From: a virus
DNA: 21,449 nt
Direction: 5' to 3' (one strand)
Virus record (IMG/VR): IMGVR_UViG_3300042556_000778
Coordinates: 1 to 21,449 of that record
This document shows positions 6,439-14,700 of the stretch, one piece after another. Both the position numbers and the translations under genes were made by a program. The notes under the pieces were generated by a model that saw nothing but the letters and a program-made list of their open reading frames with translations, searched no databases and had not been told where the DNA came from. Position 1 is the stretch's first letter. Each line of letters starts with the position of its first letter.

Positions 6439-9400
6439 ATGGCTAATATTGATTATGTTAAAAATGCTTGGCTCAATTTAACACAAGAAGAGTATGAGGG
6501 ATCTTTTAATACATACGATTTTATGTTAAATGGTTCTGAAGATTTTCATTATAGATTATCTTATATAATGTCTAATCCAGAATATTTTTCTTTTACAGTT
6601 AAATCTGTATTAGGTATAGAATTATTACCTATACAGTGTGCTATACTAGAAGAAATTTGGAAGAGAAAATTCCCTATGTTAATTGCGACTAGAGGATTTT
6701 CAAAATCTTATATGCTCTCTATATATTCTATATTAAGAGCTTTATTATTAGATGGTAGGAAAATAGTGATTGTCGGTGGCGGATTTAGACAATCTAAAAT
6801 ATTATTTGAATATATGGAAACTATGTGGAACAATTCTCCACTCCTCAGAAGTATGTGCGATGATAGAAGTGGTCCTAAAAAAGATACAGATAGATATAGC
6901 TTAAGAATAAATAATAGTATTATAGTAGCATTACCATTGGGTGATGGGTCTAGAATTAGAGGACAAAGAGCGCATGATATAATTTCCGACGAATTCGCTT
7001 GTTTGCAGAAAGGTTCTTTAGTAGAAACAGGGAATGGATTAATAAGAATAGAAGATTTTGATTCTGCTAGAGGCATATATTTACCAACAGGTGATAATAT
7101 TAATAAGTATGAATCGCCTTCTAAATTTATTAAAACCCCTAAAACAGACGTTTATGAAGTAAAATTAGAAAATGGCTATGTTATAAGATGCTCTAATAAA
7201 CATCAGTTAATGACTCCAAATGGGTGGAAAAATGTGCTATCTTTACAAGACGGAGATTGGATAGAAAAAACCCCAAAAAATATATCTAAGAAATTTGGCG
7301 ATGATAATATAGATAAAAATATAGCTTGGTTATTAGGAGTTCTAATTAGTGAAGGTTCAATTGTTGATAGAAAAAGAATTTCTATTTCTACTACAGATTT
7401 TAATTTAGTAAAAAAGATAGTTAAGATATTTGGTTGGAAATTTAGCGAAAGACCAGCGTATATTGATAAAAGAGGGTGGGTATGTAAGAAAAGTTATACT
7501 ATCTATACAGACGATGAAATTTTTAGAAACAAATTATATTTACTTGGTTTAGATTATTCTTACGCAGAAGATAAAATAATTCCTTATAGCATATTAAAGT
7601 CAAATAAAAAAACGTTATTACATTTCTTGAATGGTTTATTTGATGGAGATGGGTCTTGTTTTTATTGGAAAGATCGTGGAAAAGAAAATTTAATAGGTTT
7701 AGCTTATTATTCTGTTTCAGAAAGGCTTTGTAGAGATGTCCAAATTATAGCAAATAAATTGGGTTTTGATGGATATATTAATAATAGAGATTCGGAAATA
7801 AGTAATAAAAAACAATGGTTCGTAAGATGGAACAATGAAAATGCTTTAGAATTTTCAAAATTATTAAAAATTAATAGGTTTGAAAATATTTTAAACAACT
7901 GTCAAATACCTAAAAAACCTAAACATATAACTTATGATAAATCTAGAAATAAATGGAAAGTCCAAATTAAGTATTTAGATAAATTTATACAAAAAAGATT
8001 TAAAACGAAAATTGAAGCCGAAGATTTCTTAGAAATAATAAAAAATAAAATACAATATAGTAAAATTGTATCTATAAAAAAATTAGATATAAAAGAACAT
8101 TTATATGATTATTATTTACCTATTACGCATAGTTTTTACGCAGAAGGATATAGACAACATAATACAATTCCTAAAGATATATTTGAAACAGTTGTATCTG
8201 GATTTGGTGTAGTATCTTCTAGCCCTATAGAAGGTGTTAAAAAAGCCGCAGCTAAGAAAAAGGCCGAAGAAGAAGGTATAATTTTAGAAAAAGAGCAATT
8301 AGATTATTACGGTTCTACGATACCAAATCAAATTATCTTATCTGGAACGGCTTATTATGATTTTAATCATTTTGCTGATTATTGGAAAAAATGGAGAAAG
8401 ATAATAAAAAGTAAGGGGGATATATCTAAACTAGGCGAAATTTTTTCTGAAGGAGTTCCGCCTAATTTTAAATGGTCAGATTATTCCGTTATAAGAATTC
8501 CATATGAATTAGTTCCAGAGGGTTTTATGGACCCAGAGATGGTTGCTAGATCTAAAGCTACTGTTCACAGTGGTATATATATGATGGAATATGGGGCCGT
8601 TTTTACTAAAGATTCTCAAGGGTTTTTTAAAAGATCTTTAATACAATCATGTGTACCATCGATTGATAATATAATGAGAGATTCTAAAAATGAAGAAATA
8701 AATTTTAATTCATTATTAATAGGCGATAAAAATAAAAAATATATATTTGGCGTAGACCCAGCTTCTGAAGTAGATAATTTTAGTATAGTAATTATAGAAT
8801 TAAATGGAGATCATCGCAGAGTAGTATATTGTTGGACAACCAATAGATCGCAACATAAAGATTTACAAAAGGTTGGACTTTCTACAGAAAAAGACTTTTA
8901 CGCTTATTGTACTAGAAAAATTAGGGATTTAATGAAAAGATTTCCTTGTTATCGTATAGCTATGGATGCTCAAGGTGGCGGTATAGCTATTATGGAAGCT
9001 CTACATGATTCTGATAAAATACAAGAAGGGGAAAATTTAATTTGGCCGGTTATAGATGAAGATAAACCTTCTGATACAGATGATGAAAAGGGTTTACATA
9101 TATTAGAGATGTGTCAATTTGCTAAATATGAATGGTTAGCAGAAGCAAATCATGGTTTAAAGAAAGATTTAGAAGACAAGGTGTTAATTTTTCCATCTTT
9201 TGATAATTCTACAATAGGTTTGGCTACAGCAGACGATATATTAAAAAGTAGAACCAATGATACGTTAGAAGACTGTGTTTTAGATATAGAAGAATTAAAA
9301 GAAGAATTATCTTTAATAGAAATGAGTCAAACGCCAAACGGTAGAGATAAATGGGATACTCCAGAAGTAATTTTAGGCGCTGGCAAGAAAAAGAGACTTA

Positions 9401-9597
9401 GAAAAGATAGATATTCTTCTTTATTAATGGCTAATATGGCGGCTAGGATAATAGACAGAACAAAGACGCCTGAAGAATATCAGTTTTATGGCGGTTTTTC
9501 AGACTCTTTAGGAAAATCGAAGGGTTCTTCACCCAACCAAAAAATGTATAACGCCCCTAATTGGTTCTCAGATAGTATGAATGGTGTATACTATTAG
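6439..9597 (+). CDS. terL: Terminase large subunit precursor with in-frame intein
   Basis: TerL is the ATP-driven packaging motor and genome-cutting nuclease. The 1052-residue precursor becomes about 664 residues after removal of the intein (residues 188-575). N-extein: Walker A-like ATRGFSKSY (83-91) and Walker B IISDEFA (181-187). C-extein: SGTAYYDFNHF (635-645, coupling motif), then the RNase H-like nuclease with Asp773 in FGVDPASE, Asp843 in AMDAQGGG and Asp990 in KDRYSSLLMAN. After splicing the junction reads DEFA-TIPKDIFETV, a normal terminase continuation. The ribosome site AAGAGG lies six bases before ATG 6439. The gene follows the protease by two bases and precedes the portal, as usual. 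Activity should depend on splicing, because the intein separates the Walker B acid pair from the rest of the ATPase domain. Confidence 0.95.
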   Translation: MANIDYVKNAWLNLTQEEYEGSFNTYDFMLNGSEDFHYRLSYIMSNPEYFSFTVKSVLGIELLPIQCAILEEIWKRKFPMLIATRGFSKSYMLSIYSILRALLLDGRKIVIVGGGFRQSKILFEYMETMWNNSPLLRSMCDDRSGPKKDTDRYSLRINNSIIVALPLGDGSRIRGQRAHDIISDEFACLQKGSLVETGNGLIRIEDFDSARGIYLPTGDNINKYESPSKFIKTPKTDVYEVKLENGYVIRCSNKHQLMTPNGWKNVLSLQDGDWIEKTPKNISKKFGDDNIDKNIAWLLGVLISEGSIVDRKRISISTTDFNLVKKIVKIFGWKFSERPAYIDKRGWVCKKSYTIYTDDEIFRNKLYLLGLDYSYAEDKIIPYSILKSNKKTLLHFLNGLFDGDGSCFYWKDRGKENLIGLAYYSVSERLCRDVQIIANKLGFDGYINNRDSEISNKKQWFVRWNNENALEFSKLLKINRFENILNNCQIPKKPKHITYDKSRNKWKVQIKYLDKFIQKRFKTKIEAEDFLEIIKNKIQYSKIVSIKKLDIKEHLYDYYLPITHSFYAEGYRQHNTIPKDIFETVVSGFGVVSSSPIEGVKKAAAKKKAEEEGIILEKEQLDYYGSTIPNQIILSGTAYYDFNHFADYWKKWRKIIKSKGDISKLGEIFSEGVPPNFKWSDYSVIRIPYELVPEGFMDPEMVARSKATVHSGIYMMEYGAVFTKDSQGFFKRSLIQSCVPSIDNIMRDSKNEEINFNSLLIGDKNKKYIFGVDPASEVDNFSIVIIELNGDHRRVVYCWTTNRSQHKDLQKVGLSTEKDFYAYCTRKIRDLMKRFPCYRIAMDAQGGGIAIMEALHDSDKIQEGENLIWPVIDEDKPSDTDDEKGLHILEMCQFAKYEWLAEANHGLKKDLEDKVLIFPSFDNSTIGLATADDILKSRTNDTLEDCVLDIEELKEELSLIEMSQTPNGRDKWDTPEVILGAGKKKRLRKDRYSSLLMANMAARIIDRTKTPEEYQFYGGFSDSLGKSKGSSPNQKMYNAPNWFSDSMNGVYY
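7000..8163 (+). other. Intein with LAGLIDADG homing endonuclease, inside terL
   Basis: This coding segment is 388 residues. It begins with Cys188 (CLQKGSLVETGNGL, block A) and ends with YRQHN, penultimate His574 and terminal Asn575. Thr576 is the +1 extein residue. The block B equivalent is CSNKHQLMT (251-259), with Ser in place of the usual Thr of TxxH. HLYDYYLPITHSFYAEG (554-570) is block F. The endonuclease has both LAGLIDADG helices, WLLGVLISEG (297-306) and FLNGLFDGDG (396-405), with acidic residues in each. Residues about 496-535 (ITYDKSRNKWKVQIK and on) resemble an AP2-type DNA-binding module. The insertion site, just after the Walker B DEFA, is among the most conserved sequences in terminases, as expected for a homing element. 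Confidence 0.93.
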
Positions 9598-9622
9598 TGT
9601 ATAATTGCATTACAATCTAATA
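9592..9622 (+). promoter_or_regulatory. Hairpin and possible late promoter in terL-portal gap
   Basis: The 51-base gap starts with an inverted repeat: TATTAG (9592-9597) and TGTA (9598-9601) pair with TACA (9611-9614) and CTAATA (9617-9622), with a two-base bulge and a nine-base loop. No T-run follows, so it is not a standard terminator. The same stretch contains AGTGTATAA (9596-9604), repeated at 14689 before the second virion operon, and may be a late promoter core. Confidence 0.35.
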
Positions 9623-9648
9623 ACAATTTAATTACAAAAAGGGTGGAT

Positions 9649-11646
9649 ATGTCTACTAATAGAGATTATAATACATGGAAGAATATTTCAGATTTTACTA
9701 TTGCTTTAAATCAATATTCAGAGGCTATATCTTCTTCTAGTTTTAATGGTAGCAAAAGTTCTGAAGGTTTAAGAACTATAAGGCCCGAATTTAATAGAAA
9801 AGATTATGATGGATATAGACCAAATTCTGCTGTACCACAAGATAAAACTAAATCTATTAGTCTATGTAATAAAGCTTATAAACAAAACGGGATAATTCGT
9901 CAAGTTATAGATTTAATGAGCGATTTTGCTTGTCAAGGTGTTAGATTAGTACATAAAAACAAATCTGCACAAACGTTTTATGAACAATGGTTTAATAAAG
10001 TAAATGGTAGAGAGAGATCTGAAAGGTTTTTGAATAATCTGTATAGATTGGGAAATGTTTTTCTTTATAAAGCTTATGCAGACGTTTCTCCTAATATGAT
10101 AAATTTTATGAAAAGTATTGCTTCTGATGTAAAAGTTCCAGAATATAATTTTGATAAAAGTAGAATACCCTTTAGGTATACATTCTTTAATCCTTTAAGT
10201 ATTAATATAAATCCAAATGGAGAATATGTTATAAGTATATCTAATTCTGGAAAATTATCTTTTGGTAATAATATATACAATTTAGATAGGCAAAATAATA
10301 TACCGAAGGAAGTTCTCAATAATTTACCTAAAAAAATGAGGGGCCAGATATTAAATAATGAAAGCGAGATAATCTTAGAAAGAGATAGATTATCAATTTA
10401 TCATTACAAAAAAGACGATTGGGAAACTTGGGCAGACCCAATGATTTTCCCTATTTTAGATGATATTTTTATGTTAGAAAGAATGAGACTCGCAGATTTT
10501 GCAGCATTAGACGGGGCTATTTCTAACATTAGACTTTGGACTATAGGTAATCTTGAACATAAAATATTGCCCAATAAACCTGCTATAGATAGACTTAGAC
10601 AAATTCTTGCATCTAATCAGGGTGGCGGAACTATGGAATTAGTATGGGGGCCAGAACTAACATTTAAAGAGTCTGCAACAGATGTTCATAAATTTTTAGG
10701 ATCTAGTAAATATGAAGCTCCATTAAATGCTATTTATGCCGGTGTTGGAATACCACCGTCTATGACTGGCCAAAGTGGTAGTGGAAAAACAGGTTTTACA
10801 AACAACGCACTATCTTTAAAAACACTAATAGAAAGATTAGAATACGGTAGAATGCTATTAGTAGATTTCTGGACTAAAGAAATAGAAATGGTAAGACAGT
10901 CTATGGGATTTAGATATCCGGCAGAGATAATGTTTGACCAAATGTCTATATCAGATGAAAATGCAGAGAAAGCATTACTTATACAACTTTCTGATAGAAA
11001 TATAATTAGTGATGAAATGGTAATAGAAAAATTCAAGGGTAATCCCGAAATAGAAAGATCTAGAATAAAGAAAGAAAATGAAGATAGAGAAAATGGAGAT
11101 TTGCCAGAAAAAGCTGGACCTTTTCATAATGCTAATTTTGATAAAGAAATGCAAAAATTGGATAAGCAATTAAAACACAATGAGAAAATAAATAAAGATA
11201 GGATGGCTTCTAAACCACCTGGACAAAATGGTAGACCTATAAAAAAGAAAGATTCTACAACTAGAAAACAAAGATCGGTTAAACCTAGATCTTCAGCCTC
11301 TATATCAGAAACAATCAAATGGGTTAATAATTCATGGGCTATTATATCTGAACTTGTTAATTCTGCATTTCTGCATTCTATTGGTAAAAAACACCTAAGA
11401 CAACTTAGTAAATCCGAAATAAAAGATCTTGAATTTACGAAAATAGACGTACTTTGTAATCTAAAAGTATATGAAAACGTATCAGAACAAGATATAATAT
11501 ATTTACTTTCAAAGGGGTGTATTTCTCCAAAAGGCTTCATACAAACCATTGAAAATAAAGGAATTACATTAGATAGAATAGGATTAGAAGATTTTAGAAT
11601 GGAAGTACTTAGTTCTTATACAGAGTATATTTTAAGAGATTTTTAA
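9649..11646 (+). CDS. Portal protein
   Basis: The portal forms the dodecameric ring at one capsid vertex, through which DNA is packaged and the tail attached. I choose ATG 9649 (665 residues) over GTG 9643 because AAAAAGGG sits five bases upstream of the ATG and overlaps the GTG. Evidence is position directly after terL and before the prohead protease, together with portal-like sequence: repeated NKAYKQNGIIRQVIDLMSDF near residue 75, a beta-rich wing, and the conserved GVGIPPSMTG, followed by GFTNNALSLKTLIERLEYGR. The C-terminal 200 residues are charged and helical, with basic PPGQNGRPIKKKDSTTRKQR, followed by a compact helical domain. The GQSGSGKT in the middle looks like a P-loop but lies in the conserved portal loop and is probably coincidental. 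Confidence 0.88.
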   Translation: MSTNRDYNTWKNISDFTIALNQYSEAISSSSFNGSKSSEGLRTIRPEFNRKDYDGYRPNSAVPQDKTKSISLCNKAYKQNGIIRQVIDLMSDFACQGVRLVHKNKSAQTFYEQWFNKVNGRERSERFLNNLYRLGNVFLYKAYADVSPNMINFMKSIASDVKVPEYNFDKSRIPFRYTFFNPLSININPNGEYVISISNSGKLSFGNNIYNLDRQNNIPKEVLNNLPKKMRGQILNNESEIILERDRLSIYHYKKDDWETWADPMIFPILDDIFMLERMRLADFAALDGAISNIRLWTIGNLEHKILPNKPAIDRLRQILASNQGGGTMELVWGPELTFKESATDVHKFLGSSKYEAPLNAIYAGVGIPPSMTGQSGSGKTGFTNNALSLKTLIERLEYGRMLLVDFWTKEIEMVRQSMGFRYPAEIMFDQMSISDENAEKALLIQLSDRNIISDEMVIEKFKGNPEIERSRIKKENEDRENGDLPEKAGPFHNANFDKEMQKLDKQLKHNEKINKDRMASKPPGQNGRPIKKKDSTTRKQRSVKPRSSASISETIKWVNNSWAIISELVNSAFLHSIGKKHLRQLSKSEIKDLEFTKIDVLCNLKVYENVSEQDIIYLLSKGCISPKGFIQTIENKGITLDRIGLEDFRMEVLSSYTEYILRDF

Positions 11647-11676
11647 AGTTTTGTGTATATTTCTTCAGAGGTAAAA

Positions 11677-13125
11677 ATGAAAGTATTTAAACAAGAACAG
11701 AAAGATGGTATAGGGGATTTAATACTAAATTCTTCTATAGCTTATCAATCAAAAGTTAGATTAAATAAAAATCCAACTAATGAACAAATAGAAGGATTGT
11801 TTAAATCTAACGCATTTAATCTTAATCAGCCAGATTTGGCTTATTTAGAGACTGTTTTAGCTTCTACTGGATGGAATTTAAATGACGATATTTTTCTTTC
11901 ATCGGAAATGTGGAAGGCTAAAGATACGCCTATAGATAAGAAGTTAAATATTGAGCATGATGAAGATGATATAGTAGGACATATAACTGGTAGTTATGTA
12001 GTTAGTGGTGATAAAATTATCACATCTTCTACATTAGAAATACCTGATTCATTTGATATAATAACCGCAGCGGTTGTTTATAAATTATGGAGAAAAGAGC
12101 AAAATAATGCTAGAGTAGAAAAAATTCTAGCTGAAATAGATGAAGGACTTTGGTTTGTTTCTATGGAATGTTTATTTCCTAATTTTGATTATGGAATAAT
12201 AGTTCCAGGTGGCGGATCGATTATATTAGAAAGGTCAGAATCAACTTCATATCTGACTAAACATTTAAGAATTTATGGTGGTTCTGGTGAATACGAAGGT
12301 CATAAATTAGGTAGGGTTTTAAGAGATTTTGTTTTTTCTGGAAAAGGTCTAGTATCTAATCCGGCTAATCCTAGAAGTATAATTTTAAAATCTACGGCTT
12401 CATTTGAAAAACCTGAAGAAAAAAAGAAATTTAGTATATCGGAGAAAAAAAGTATGAATGAAGAAGTTTTGAAAGAACAGCTTAAAGCTAATCAAGAAAA
12501 ACTAGATGCAGCCCTATCTCAATTAAAGGCTTTGCAAGTAGAGTTTGATAGAGTTAAAGCTGAAGAATTGAAGAACAAAGAAGATGCTATTAAAGCATCG
12601 TCTGAAGCGAAGGATAAAACTATCGCTGAACTACAAAATAAAATTAAAGAATTTGCTGATACAGTTTCTGAAAAAGATAAGTCTATAACTTCTCTTAATA
12701 CAGAATTGGCAGAATCTAAGAAAAAAATCTCAGAAGTCGAAGGTGAGCTAACAAAAATTGCTATCGCTAGCAAAGAAGCTTCTAGACTTAACAAATTGGT
12801 TGAGGCTGGATTGCAAAAATCTCAAGCTGAATCTTCTGTGAAATTATATGAGACTCTTAGTGATGAAAATTTTGATAAAATTGTCGAAGATATTCGTTCA
12901 ATAGCTAAGAAAGATGAATATAAAGAAAAGAAAGACATGAAGAAAGAAGAAGAAGATAAGAAAGAAAAGAAAGATGCTAAGGCTAATGCCGAAACTCTAA
13001 ATGATCTTTCTGGTGAAGCTAGTCCTAATCAAGGCGAAGCTGATGAAAAATCTAAGAAATTGAAAGCTTCTTTAGCTTCTTGGTTGTCTGAAACAATTGG
13101 CCTTAAAGATAAAGAAGGAGAATAA
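11677..13125 (+). CDS. Prohead protease fused to scaffold protein
   Basis: Start ATG 11677 (482 residues) is chosen over GTG 11653 because GAGG (11668-11671) lies five bases ahead. Residues 1-240 form a serine protease domain of the herpesvirus/S78-like prohead type: NIEHDEDDIVGHITGSYVV with catalytic His94, then a beta core, then LWFVSMECLFP with nucleophile Ser162. LVSNPANPRSIIL closes the domain. Residues 245-482 are a highly charged Glu/Lys/Ala-rich coiled coil ending in KDEYKEKKDMKKEEEDKKE, typical of scaffold. The fused product would enter the prohead, cleave scaffold, then itself. An internal start gives free scaffold (see 12454). It sits between portal and capsid genes, the standard place. 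GTGTATAT at 11653 resembles other gap motifs in the window. Confidence 0.85.
   Translation: MKVFKQEQKDGIGDLILNSSIAYQSKVRLNKNPTNEQIEGLFKSNAFNLNQPDLAYLETVLASTGWNLNDDIFLSSEMWKAKDTPIDKKLNIEHDEDDIVGHITGSYVVSGDKIITSSTLEIPDSFDIITAAVVYKLWRKEQNNARVEKILAEIDEGLWFVSMECLFPNFDYGIIVPGGGSIILERSESTSYLTKHLRIYGGSGEYEGHKLGRVLRDFVFSGKGLVSNPANPRSIILKSTASFEKPEEKKKFSISEKKSMNEEVLKEQLKANQEKLDAALSQLKALQVEFDRVKAEELKNKEDAIKASSEAKDKTIAELQNKIKEFADTVSEKDKSITSLNTELAESKKKISEVEGELTKIAIASKEASRLNKLVEAGLQKSQAESSVKLYETLSDENFDKIVEDIRSIAKKDEYKEKKDMKKEEEDKKEKKDAKANAETLNDLSGEASPNQGEADEKSKKLKASLASWLSETIGLKDKEGE
12454..13125 (+). CDS. Nested in-frame scaffold protein (internal start)
   Basis: Within the protease-scaffold gene, GGAG at 12441-12444 precedes an in-frame ATG at 12454 by nine bases, between the protease domain and the coiled coil. 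Translation from it gives a 223-residue scaffold-only protein starting MNEEVLKEQLKANQEKLDAA. This mirrors phage lambda C/Nu3, where a nested gene makes excess scaffold. The ribosome site is better than those of several real genes here. The Lys/Glu-rich coding makes a purine-rich site possible by chance, so this is a good but unproven call. Confidence 0.6.
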   Translation: MNEEVLKEQLKANQEKLDAALSQLKALQVEFDRVKAEELKNKEDAIKASSEAKDKTIAELQNKIKEFADTVSEKDKSITSLNTELAESKKKISEVEGELTKIAIASKEASRLNKLVEAGLQKSQAESSVKLYETLSDENFDKIVEDIRSIAKKDEYKEKKDMKKEEEDKKEKKDAKANAETLNDLSGEASPNQGEADEKSKKLKASLASWLSETIGLKDKEGE

Positions 13126-13127
13126 AT

Positions 13128-13601
13128 ATGGCGTTAAAAGCTGATCGAAATGAAATCCAACACGACATTAGTTTCTATTGGGGTGGTGGAGTTGCTGATA
13201 GAGGTGGTATAGCTGTACATGGTGCAACTGCTGGTTCAGGTGCATCTATGGATCAAGGCGAAAATATTGCTGTATATCAAGCTGTTGGTGATTCTACGAG
13301 TGGTGTTCCTTTGGGAGTTTTGCTCAACGATGTTGTTAATAAAGATTTAACTCGTACACACATGAATATCTATAAAAATGAAGTTCAGGTTGGTGGAAAG
13401 GTTACTATTCTTAGAAAAGGTTATGTCGTTACCAATATGGTTGACGGAACACCTGCTTATGGTGCGGCTGCTTATGTTAGTAAATCAACCCCTGGTTATT
13501 TTACAGCAACTTCTGGTAATGCTATACATAAAGTTGGAAGATTTTTAACTAGTAAAGACGCAGATGGCTACGCTAAAATCGAAGTCAATCTACCTAACTA
13601 A
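13128..13601 (+). CDS. Head decoration-type protein
   Basis: This 157-residue protein comes two bases after the scaffold stop, with a strong ribosome site (AAGGAG). It is Gly/Ala/Val-rich with short beta strands. FYWGGGVADRGGIAVHGA, VPLGVLLNDVVNKDL, VQVGGKVTILRKGYVVTNM and KVGRFLTSKDADGYAKIEV fit small phage proteins encoded between scaffold and capsid, which bind the outer capsid surface as trimers and stabilise it (lambda gpD-like role). There is no catalytic motif. Codons here and in the capsid gene use more C- and G-ending triplets than surrounding genes, consistent with high expression. The decoration role comes from position and composition rather than from a firmly recognised family. 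Confidence 0.65.
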   Translation: MALKADRNEIQHDISFYWGGGVADRGGIAVHGATAGSGASMDQGENIAVYQAVGDSTSGVPLGVLLNDVVNKDLTRTHMNIYKNEVQVGGKVTILRKGYVVTNMVDGTPAYGAAAYVSKSTPGYFTATSGNAIHKVGRFLTSKDADGYAKIEVNLPN

Positions 13602-13619
13602 TACAGGAGAATTATAATT

Positions 13620-14618
13620 ATGAAGTTGAAATTAGTAAGGCCGGATGATAGCGTAATTGATTTGCTAAGAAAAACCGGCGATTTGAATAGTGAAATTGCT
13701 CACGCCGCTCAGTTAGAATATGCGGAATCTATGGAGACACTATTAAGAAAAACTGTTCTTGTTGGTGGAACGTTAGAAGGTATTTATCAAGGTATTCCTT
13801 TAGAAAAAGGGGCTACTGCTGAATATCCAATTGATATGTTGGCTCCAGGTATGGAAAATGAGCATGTTGCTTATACCAATCCTGGTCATGGTAGGATTCC
13901 AGAAAGAAGTCTTGAATCTGATTATATCGCAATTCCTACTTATAATATTACTTCTTCTGTAGACTGGTTGCTACGATATTCTGAAGAAGCTAAGTGGGAC
14001 GTTGCCGCTAGAGGTCTAGAAATCATGAGACAAGGCTTTGTTAAGAAAGCTAATGATGATGGTTGGCACACCCTTATTGCCGCAGGCGTAGATAGAAACA
14101 TTCTTGTTTATGATGCTAATGCTCCAGCAGGCATGTTTACAAAGAGATTGATTTCTTTGCTACAAAATACTATGCGAAGAAACGCTGGTGGTAATAGTGG
14201 ATCTAGCGTTAGAGGTAAGTTAACCGATTTGTATGTAAGTCCAGAAGCATTGCAAGATGTTAAAAACTGGGGTCTTGATCAAGTTGATGAAATTACTAGA
14301 CGAGAAATTTATTTATCTGATAAGGTAACTAGATTGTTTGGTGTTAATCTTCATGATCTTGATGAACTTGGTTATGGACAAGAATATCAGGTCTTTTTCG
14401 AAGATGTTCTTGGTGGATCTGTAGCTAATGGCGACAGAGAAATTGTTATAGGTCTTGATCTTAGTTCGAATGATAGTTTTGTTATGCCTATCAAGAGAGA
14501 ACTGAGAGTTTTCCCAGACCCAACCATGCACAGACAACAAAGAGTCGGTTTCTATGGATGGCAAGAACTAGGGTTCGGAGTATTGGACACAAGGCGAGTA
14601 ATCTTAGGTTCATTCTAA
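13620..14618 (+). CDS. Major capsid protein (HK97-fold type)
   Basis: This is a 332-residue protein with a strong ribosome site (AGGAGA, nine bases ahead). Gene order terL-portal-protease/scaffold-decoration-capsid identifies it. The sequence fits an HK97-fold shell protein: a helical N-arm (LNSEIAHAAQLEYAESMETL), an extended loop rich in Gly/Pro (LAPGMENEHVAYTNPGHGRI), a long spine helix region (YSEEAKWDVAARGLEIMRQG), and a beta-rich C-terminus with LTDLYVSPEALQDVKNW and RQQRVGFYGWQELGFGVLDT. No long scaffold-like N-terminal extension is present, which agrees with scaffold being supplied separately. Codon choice is less AT-biased than in neighbours, as expected for the most abundant virion protein. 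An intrinsic terminator follows 18 bases after the stop. Confidence 0.9.
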   Translation: MKLKLVRPDDSVIDLLRKTGDLNSEIAHAAQLEYAESMETLLRKTVLVGGTLEGIYQGIPLEKGATAEYPIDMLAPGMENEHVAYTNPGHGRIPERSLESDYIAIPTYNITSSVDWLLRYSEEAKWDVAARGLEIMRQGFVKKANDDGWHTLIAAGVDRNILVYDANAPAGMFTKRLISLLQNTMRRNAGGNSGSSVRGKLTDLYVSPEALQDVKNWGLDQVDEITRREIYLSDKVTRLFGVNLHDLDELGYGQEYQVFFEDVLGGSVANGDREIVIGLDLSSNDSFVMPIKRELRVFPDPTMHRQQRVGFYGWQELGFGVLDTRRVILGSF

Positions 14619-14636
14619 GTTAAATTTGATACTAAG

Positions 14637-14667
14637 AAAAATCCGGCCTTTTGCCGGATTTTTTTTT
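14637..14667 (+). terminator. Rho-independent terminator after capsid gene
   Basis: A seven-base GC-rich stem ATCCGGC (14641-14647) pairs with GCCGGAT (14653-14659) around a CTTTT loop. AAAA before it pairs with the first T residues of a nine-T run after it. This is a textbook intrinsic terminator and ends the head-gene transcript. It is the only clear one in the window. Confidence 0.95.
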
Positions 14668-14670
14668 GTA

Positions 14671-14700
14671 TTGATGGAAATGTGTTAAAGTGTATAAATA
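14671..14700 (+). promoter_or_regulatory. Candidate late promoter for the tail/fibre operon
   Basis: Directly after the terminator is TATAAATA (14693-14700), an exact match to the T4 late promoter octamer, within AGTGTATAA shared with the terL-portal gap. TTGATG (14671-14676) lies 16 bases upstream, so a weak sigma-70 promoter reading (TTGATG/TATAAA) is also possible. Its position between a terminator and a new operon, 36 bases before the start codon, supports promoter function. The octamer occurs elsewhere inside genes, so the sequence alone is not decisive. Confidence 0.6.

Noticed and set aside
9643-9648. GTG start for the portal gene, and similar upstream starts at 73 (GTG), 2768 (GTG), 3838 (TTG), 11653 (GTG) and 14682 (TTG)
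   Set aside because: The GTG at 73 is inside a frame open to base 1. The others lack a correctly spaced ribosome site or overlap it, while a downstream ATG has a good one.
10769-10792. Perfect P-loop-like GQSGSGKT in the portal protein
   Set aside because: It lies in the conserved IPPSMTG...GFTNN loop of portal proteins, with no Walker B or other ATPase motifs around it, so it is most likely coincidental.
11124-11549. Open 141-codon frame on the minus strand within the portal gene
   Set aside because: It is a shadow of the portal coding frame, with no ribosome site, low-complexity Phe/Ser/Leu composition and no recognisable family. The same applies to other minus-strand frames, such as 6708-7076 and 19753-20076.
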